From NCBI RefSeq assembly GCF_017942085.1, contig NZ_JAGKSP010000001.1, forward strand, positions 186,001-250,000: 64,000 nt of DNA. Direction: 5' to 3'. This document shows, piece by piece, positions 60,534-64,000 of the stretch. Numbering within the stretch: position 1 is the first letter of the stretch; the number at the start of each line of letters is the position of its first letter. A program made the position numbers and the translations under genes. Origin of the DNA: Paenibacillus lignilyticus (lineage in GTDB: Bacteria; Bacillota; Bacilli; Paenibacillales; Paenibacillaceae). The notes under the pieces were generated by a model, which was not told the DNA's origin, did not search any database, and saw only the letters and a program-made list of their open reading frames with translations.

Positions 60534-61160
60534 CTAGTCCAACCTCGGAACGATGATTTTGCGGCCTGTCCGCAGCTGTCTTGGATTGTCGATCCCATTC
60601 GCTTCCGCTATCGCCCGCCATTCCCCCGGATCCTCGTACTCTTCAGCAGCAATCATCCAGAGCTGGTCTCCTTGCTTCAGCGTCTTCTGCTTCGTCCGGT
60701 CAGCGGACTGGCGCGGAATGTTCTGGTACTGCTCCTTCATGCTTTGCAAGGCACGGAAGGTAACGTTTAATGTAGCCCGAACCGGAAGTCCCGAATCGAG
60801 AAACATCGTGAATTTCTGCGAAACGCGTTCCACTACGCCTTTAAAATCCAACGACCCCCATACGAAGCGGCAGCTCGGCGGTGCATGCAAATCCTTATCA
60901 ACATCGAGCAGTCTGGATACCTTAGCCGTAAGTAAACGTACATCCGTTGCTTTCTCGTACGTGTCGAAGAACAGGTCCATGCTGAGCGTAGTCGCTTCAC
61001 CGCTAATAAATTGGGCAATCGGAGTTTGCAGCCCCGGTATGGTCTGCCAAGCAAAATTATTCGCTGATTCCAGCGAATACTCGCTGGGATTGAACAGCAC
61101 TTCAAGCTGCTCTTGACCTGTACCCTTGGTAACGATGATTTTCGCTTTCTTCAGTGCCAT
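60534..61160 (-). CDS. CIS tube-initiator protein with C-terminal LysM domain
   Basis: A 208-residue protein of the LysM-containing CIS tube protein family. The N-terminal part is an inner-tube/gp53-like beta fold (VLFNPSEYSLESANNFAW, TLSMDLFFDTYE, GVVERVSQKFTMFL). The C-terminal 50 residues are a LysM-like domain (LKQGDQLWMIAAEEYEDPGEW, RKIIVPRLD). In this context LysM probably joins tube to baseplate rather than binding peptidoglycan. A ribosome site (AGGAGG) lies before the ATG. It is 3 bp from the hub gene. Confidence 0.92.
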   Translation of the reverse strand: MALKKAKIIVTKGTGQEQLEVLFNPSEYSLESANNFAWQTIPGLQTPIAQFISGEATTLSMDLFFDTYEKATDVRLLTAKVSRLLDVDKDLHAPPSCRFVWGSLDFKGVVERVSQKFTMFLDSGLPVRATLNVTFRALQSMKEQYQNIPRQSADRTKQKTLKQGDQLWMIAAEEYEDPGEWRAIAEANGIDNPRQLRTGRKIIVPRLD

Positions 61161-61190
61161 ACCGTAATCGCTCCTCCTATCCCGTTATTG

Positions 61191-63986
61191 CTAGTAACCG
61201 CTTCTGCGCTGCTCGAATTTCATTTTCTTCTCGAATACTTTAAAGACTTTATCCGCAATGGCATCCGGCTGGAGCTGCGGCATATTCATGAGCATCTGCT
61301 GCACTTGCTTCACATCGATGGTTGGTGCAGCAGGCGGCTTCATTGCGGCAACACTCTGCCTCACCGTTTCGGCTGCTGCGGCCGCGACGGCTGCCTTAGA
61401 AGCATGATGCTGCATTGCCGGTGAAGCGATGCTTCGCGTGAAGTCGGGCTCTGCCTGATTTGAAGGCTTCGCAGCATAATGAAGCGTAGGCTGAGCCGGT
61501 AGATTCGTAGACTTGTTCTGTGATTGTAAGTCCGCTTGTCGCCGGACGAACAGAGCTTGTGAAGATGACATCGATTGCTGCGACGATGATTGATTCTTTA
61601 CCAGCAAACTAGCAGGCTTGGATGACGTCGATGCTGCTTGCGTACGCGAAGCAATTTGACGCTGGATCAGATTGCCGGCACGTTGAGCTGCAGTTGCCGA
61701 TGCAGGAAATGCCGGTATCGAGGCAGCTGCCGGCATGTTCGACGAAGCTGCGTTCCGCTGTGCAGCAGAAATTCGCGATGTCGCGGCTGCCCCCACTCCG
61801 GCCGCACCGGGAGCTTGTGCAATTGCACGATGCTGAAGCATTCTCCCCGGTGGAGCTAATACTGAACGCTGCAACGATACTGTAGGTGCAGCTTGATTAG
61901 GCGATCTTTGTTGCCTTGCTTGGCTGGAGCTGGCAGTCGATAGAGCTTGACCACGGACCATGGTGCCGCTCATAACGTCTGATTGTGCAACCGCGCGTCG
62001 CTGTATGAGCTGACTGCTTGGTTGAGAACCACTTTGCGCAGCAGTCCCCGTTTTCGATTGATAGATCACCTGTGGAGCCTGACTCGCGCTGGTTGCTTCC
62101 ATTAGAGCCGATTCTCTCGACACTGGCATCGCTTGTCGTCGCTGTACAAGAATGGATCGTGGCGAACCAAGTTCTGTGGCGCCTGATTGTGAGTCGAGAT
62201 TCCTCTGTCGACGCTGTACAAGTCTACCTATGAATTTAGGGGCAGCGGATTGATTCGTTTCGTTACGCTGCTGCGTATTGATAGATTGCATAAGCTTACC
62301 GGATCTATAAATGATTCTGCCTGAAGATACAGAGTCAAGGTCAGTTGCACTCGCTGCATTTGCACGCCGTTGAACTAGTGTCACAGCCGGGTCAGAAGCA
62401 GATAGAACTGAAGCTGAGCCGGGCTTTAATTGTGCATTCGTTCGAATATCGATGTTTTGCTGTCCCTGAGCTTGGTGCTCCAACCTGGATACCCTGTTAG
62501 CTTCACTTGGTTGAACGATTCGTTGAATTTGCTGACTAGAATCGCCAGGTGAAGAGGCTATTCTTCGTTGCTTCGCCGCAAGGACAGGTGGGATCGCACT
62601 TGCCTGAGCGGACAGACGGCGCTGTATCAAAGCCAGCGCTTTATCTCCCGCGCTACGAGCGCGACTAACGAACGAGCCTCGCACAGATGCTGCTTTTATC
62701 TCTATACCATCATTGAACTGCAGTTTGCTTGCAGAAGCAGCCCGTGCCTGCGATTGCTTCAATCCCGAAACAGCTGAGCCATTACTTGTTTGATTTCTTG
62801 CTGCTTGCTGACTAGGTACACTTGAAGGCGGTGGAGCTTGGAGGCTGGAGCTCAGTGTTGGCGCTTGCTCATTAGACGGTGCGGCAGAAGTCTTCCGTTG
62901 TACCAGGATTAACCCCTGATCACCAGCTTGTCTCACTCTTTCTGCAAGCGTACCGCGAGCGCGATCCAACACGATCTCCGGTTCTCCATGCTCGTTCTGT
63001 CCTTCAGCTTCCGAATCGTTGGGCAGCATTCTACTTTGCTTCTTGCCTGTGATAGCTAAGGATGGAGCTTCCACGATCTGCTGTTTATCTCTACGATCGA
63101 AATCTTTTGTTTTGTTCTGCATCTTCTCATCATCTGAGCGTGCTGAATCTATATGTATTGATTTCGGTGTCGTATGGTTGCCCGCTAATAGACGGTTGAC
63201 AATCCGTTCCGTACGAACGCCCCCCGGCGTTGTTGGAGTTGTCGCTGTCAATAAGCGAAGGCGATTGACAAACAGGATCGTGCCCCAATTTGCTCCACCC
63301 GTTAATGCCCCTTTTGCCGAAGGCCCAGCGTTTATTTGTCTTGCAGGTGTCTCTTCGGCAGTAAGAGTGCTGAAAATTTGTTGTTTAGAGTTGTTCGGCA
63401 GATCGAATCTCTGTATAGCACTGGTTCGGCTCGATTTTGCTCTAATGACTTGATTAGAGGCACTAGATTCGGAACCGTTTGCCGAAGTATGACTCGCGCC
63501 TTGTTCAACTGGACCTGAATCCACAGGAGGCAACTTCGGGTTTTCTCGCTTTACCGAGAAGGGATGTAGCGCTATCGGCCGATCGCGATGAAGAATATGC
63601 GTTGGAGCGATTCTTCTCATTTCTGAAATGATCAGCTTGCCGTGAACCGTCTGAAGCTCACGACGAACAGCTTCATGGCGTGATGAATCCGTAAGTAGGG
63701 TATCCTTTCGTGCCGAAGCAGCCTGAAGAACTCGGATGTGCTTTCCTGACGCAGGCAGTATAACAGGACTGTCTAATCTGGTTGCGCTTCTGCGCTGAAT
63801 AATCTCAGATGCAGGATGAACTCTTCGATCAGCAGCTCTATCGGTATTCGCTTGCTGAACCGGAGAATGGTTATGGTTGGCTGCATTTGGAAGCATTGGG
63901 GCAGTAGCGCGATCAGAGCGATTAGCCCTATCTTCATGAAGCTGTTTCAAAGACCTGCGAACCATCGACAGCCTCTCAGCCGCCAA
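61191..63986 (-). CDS. Large disordered CIS protein with repeated hydrophobic-Gln-Arg motifs
   Basis: A 931-residue Ser/Ala/Gln/Arg-rich, probably disordered protein with no signal peptide. A motif of the type [LVI][LVI]QR[RQ] occurs about eleven times, e.g. EIIQRRS, LALIQRRL, VTLVQRRA, RLVQRRQ, NLIQRQI. The last about 60 residues (VKQVQQMLMNMPQLQPD, VFKVFEKKMKFEQRR) form a separate helical end. The reading frame is open to the window edge, so the true start (the present one is TTG) may lie beyond 64000. It precedes the LysM gene in the baseplate operon. No family is recognised; an adaptor or cargo/tape role is possible. Confidence 0.75.
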   Translation of the reverse strand: MAAERLSMVRRSLKQLHEDRANRSDRATAPMLPNAANHNHSPVQQANTDRAADRRVHPASEIIQRRSATRLDSPVILPASGKHIRVLQAASARKDTLLTDSSRHEAVRRELQTVHGKLIISEMRRIAPTHILHRDRPIALHPFSVKRENPKLPPVDSGPVEQGASHTSANGSESSASNQVIRAKSSRTSAIQRFDLPNNSKQQIFSTLTAEETPARQINAGPSAKGALTGGANWGTILFVNRLRLLTATTPTTPGGVRTERIVNRLLAGNHTTPKSIHIDSARSDDEKMQNKTKDFDRRDKQQIVEAPSLAITGKKQSRMLPNDSEAEGQNEHGEPEIVLDRARGTLAERVRQAGDQGLILVQRKTSAAPSNEQAPTLSSSLQAPPPSSVPSQQAARNQTSNGSAVSGLKQSQARAASASKLQFNDGIEIKAASVRGSFVSRARSAGDKALALIQRRLSAQASAIPPVLAAKQRRIASSPGDSSQQIQRIVQPSEANRVSRLEHQAQGQQNIDIRTNAQLKPGSASVLSASDPAVTLVQRRANAASATDLDSVSSGRIIYRSGKLMQSINTQQRNETNQSAAPKFIGRLVQRRQRNLDSQSGATELGSPRSILVQRRQAMPVSRESALMEATSASQAPQVIYQSKTGTAAQSGSQPSSQLIQRRAVAQSDVMSGTMVRGQALSTASSSQARQQRSPNQAAPTVSLQRSVLAPPGRMLQHRAIAQAPGAAGVGAAATSRISAAQRNAASSNMPAAASIPAFPASATAAQRAGNLIQRQIASRTQAASTSSKPASLLVKNQSSSQQSMSSSQALFVRRQADLQSQNKSTNLPAQPTLHYAAKPSNQAEPDFTRSIASPAMQHHASKAAVAAAAAETVRQSVAAMKPPAAPTIDVKQVQQMLMNMPQLQPDAIADKVFKVFEKKMKFEQRRSGY

Positions 63987-64000
63987 ATCGTGGTAGGTAG

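Noticed and set aside
48948-63986. Complete prophage
   Set aside because: Only tail-baseplate type genes are present; no capsid, portal, terminase, integrase or lysis gene is visible in the window.

Overview
The window looks like chromosome of a Paenibacillus-type member of the Bacillota. The signs are lipoprotein sugar-binding proteins with LplB/LplC-type permeases, a membrane-anchored AraC-type regulator, Bacillus-like xpt, yhaO-yhaN and YkvI homologues, AGGAGG-type ribosome binding sites with frequent GTG/TTG starts, and CcpA (cre)-like boxes. No sequence search was possible, so genus level is an inference.

Region 1 (1-18.1 kb) is a carbohydrate-utilisation island, all on the minus strand. 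It holds a sugar ABC set (two binding proteins, one fused to carbohydrate-binding modules, then a permease), an SGNH esterase, a GH27 alpha-galactosidase-type enzyme with three C-terminal repeats, and an LplB-LplC transporter flanked by two paralogous binding proteins, one of which follows an AraC-type sensor-regulator. Cre-like boxes lie upstream of four of the units. Two identical tRNA-Leu(CAG) genes bracket about 12 kb of the island.

Region 2 (18.2-35.3 kb) is mostly housekeeping: a zinc-ribbon protein, small unknown genes, xpt, a lipoprotein, an ArsB/NhaD-type carrier, a YkvI-like carrier, the yhaO-yhaN nuclease/ATPase pair, a glycosyltransferase, a diguanylate cyclase, the queD-queE-queC operon, a PhzF-like enzyme, a DMT transporter and a GyrI-like protein.

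Region 3 (35.4-64 kb) carries a phage-tail-like contractile injection system (CIS). On the minus strand, read from 64 kb downwards, are a large disordered protein with repeated hydrophobic-Gln-Arg motifs, a LysM tube-cap protein, a gpD/VgrG-type hub, a gpV-type spike, gp25, two gpJ-like baseplate proteins, a P2 gpI-like protein with a propeller, and a CIS-associated 562-residue protein. A plus-strand pair encodes a PAAR-like DUF4280 tip protein translationally coupled to a membrane-anchored MORN-repeat protein. Alongside sit a receptor-like protein with a cyclase fold lacking both metal aspartates, and a membrane protein with HEAT repeats and a cyclic-nucleotide-binding fold lacking its key arginine. 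A DUF4157 (eCIS core) protein with a 23-residue tandem repeat lies at 35.5 kb. Sheath, tube and AAA+ ATPase genes are not in the window and would be expected beyond 64 kb.

Three families of palindromic intergenic repeats occur: an array of about 0.8 kb at 36.6-37.4 kb, an AAATGTTGC/GCAACATTT hairpin family at 7.25 and 48.7 kb, and a duplicated terminator hairpin at 37.45 and 48.9 kb. The most unusual material is the CIS baseplate half together with its apparently non-catalytic signalling pair and membrane-bound MORN partner.
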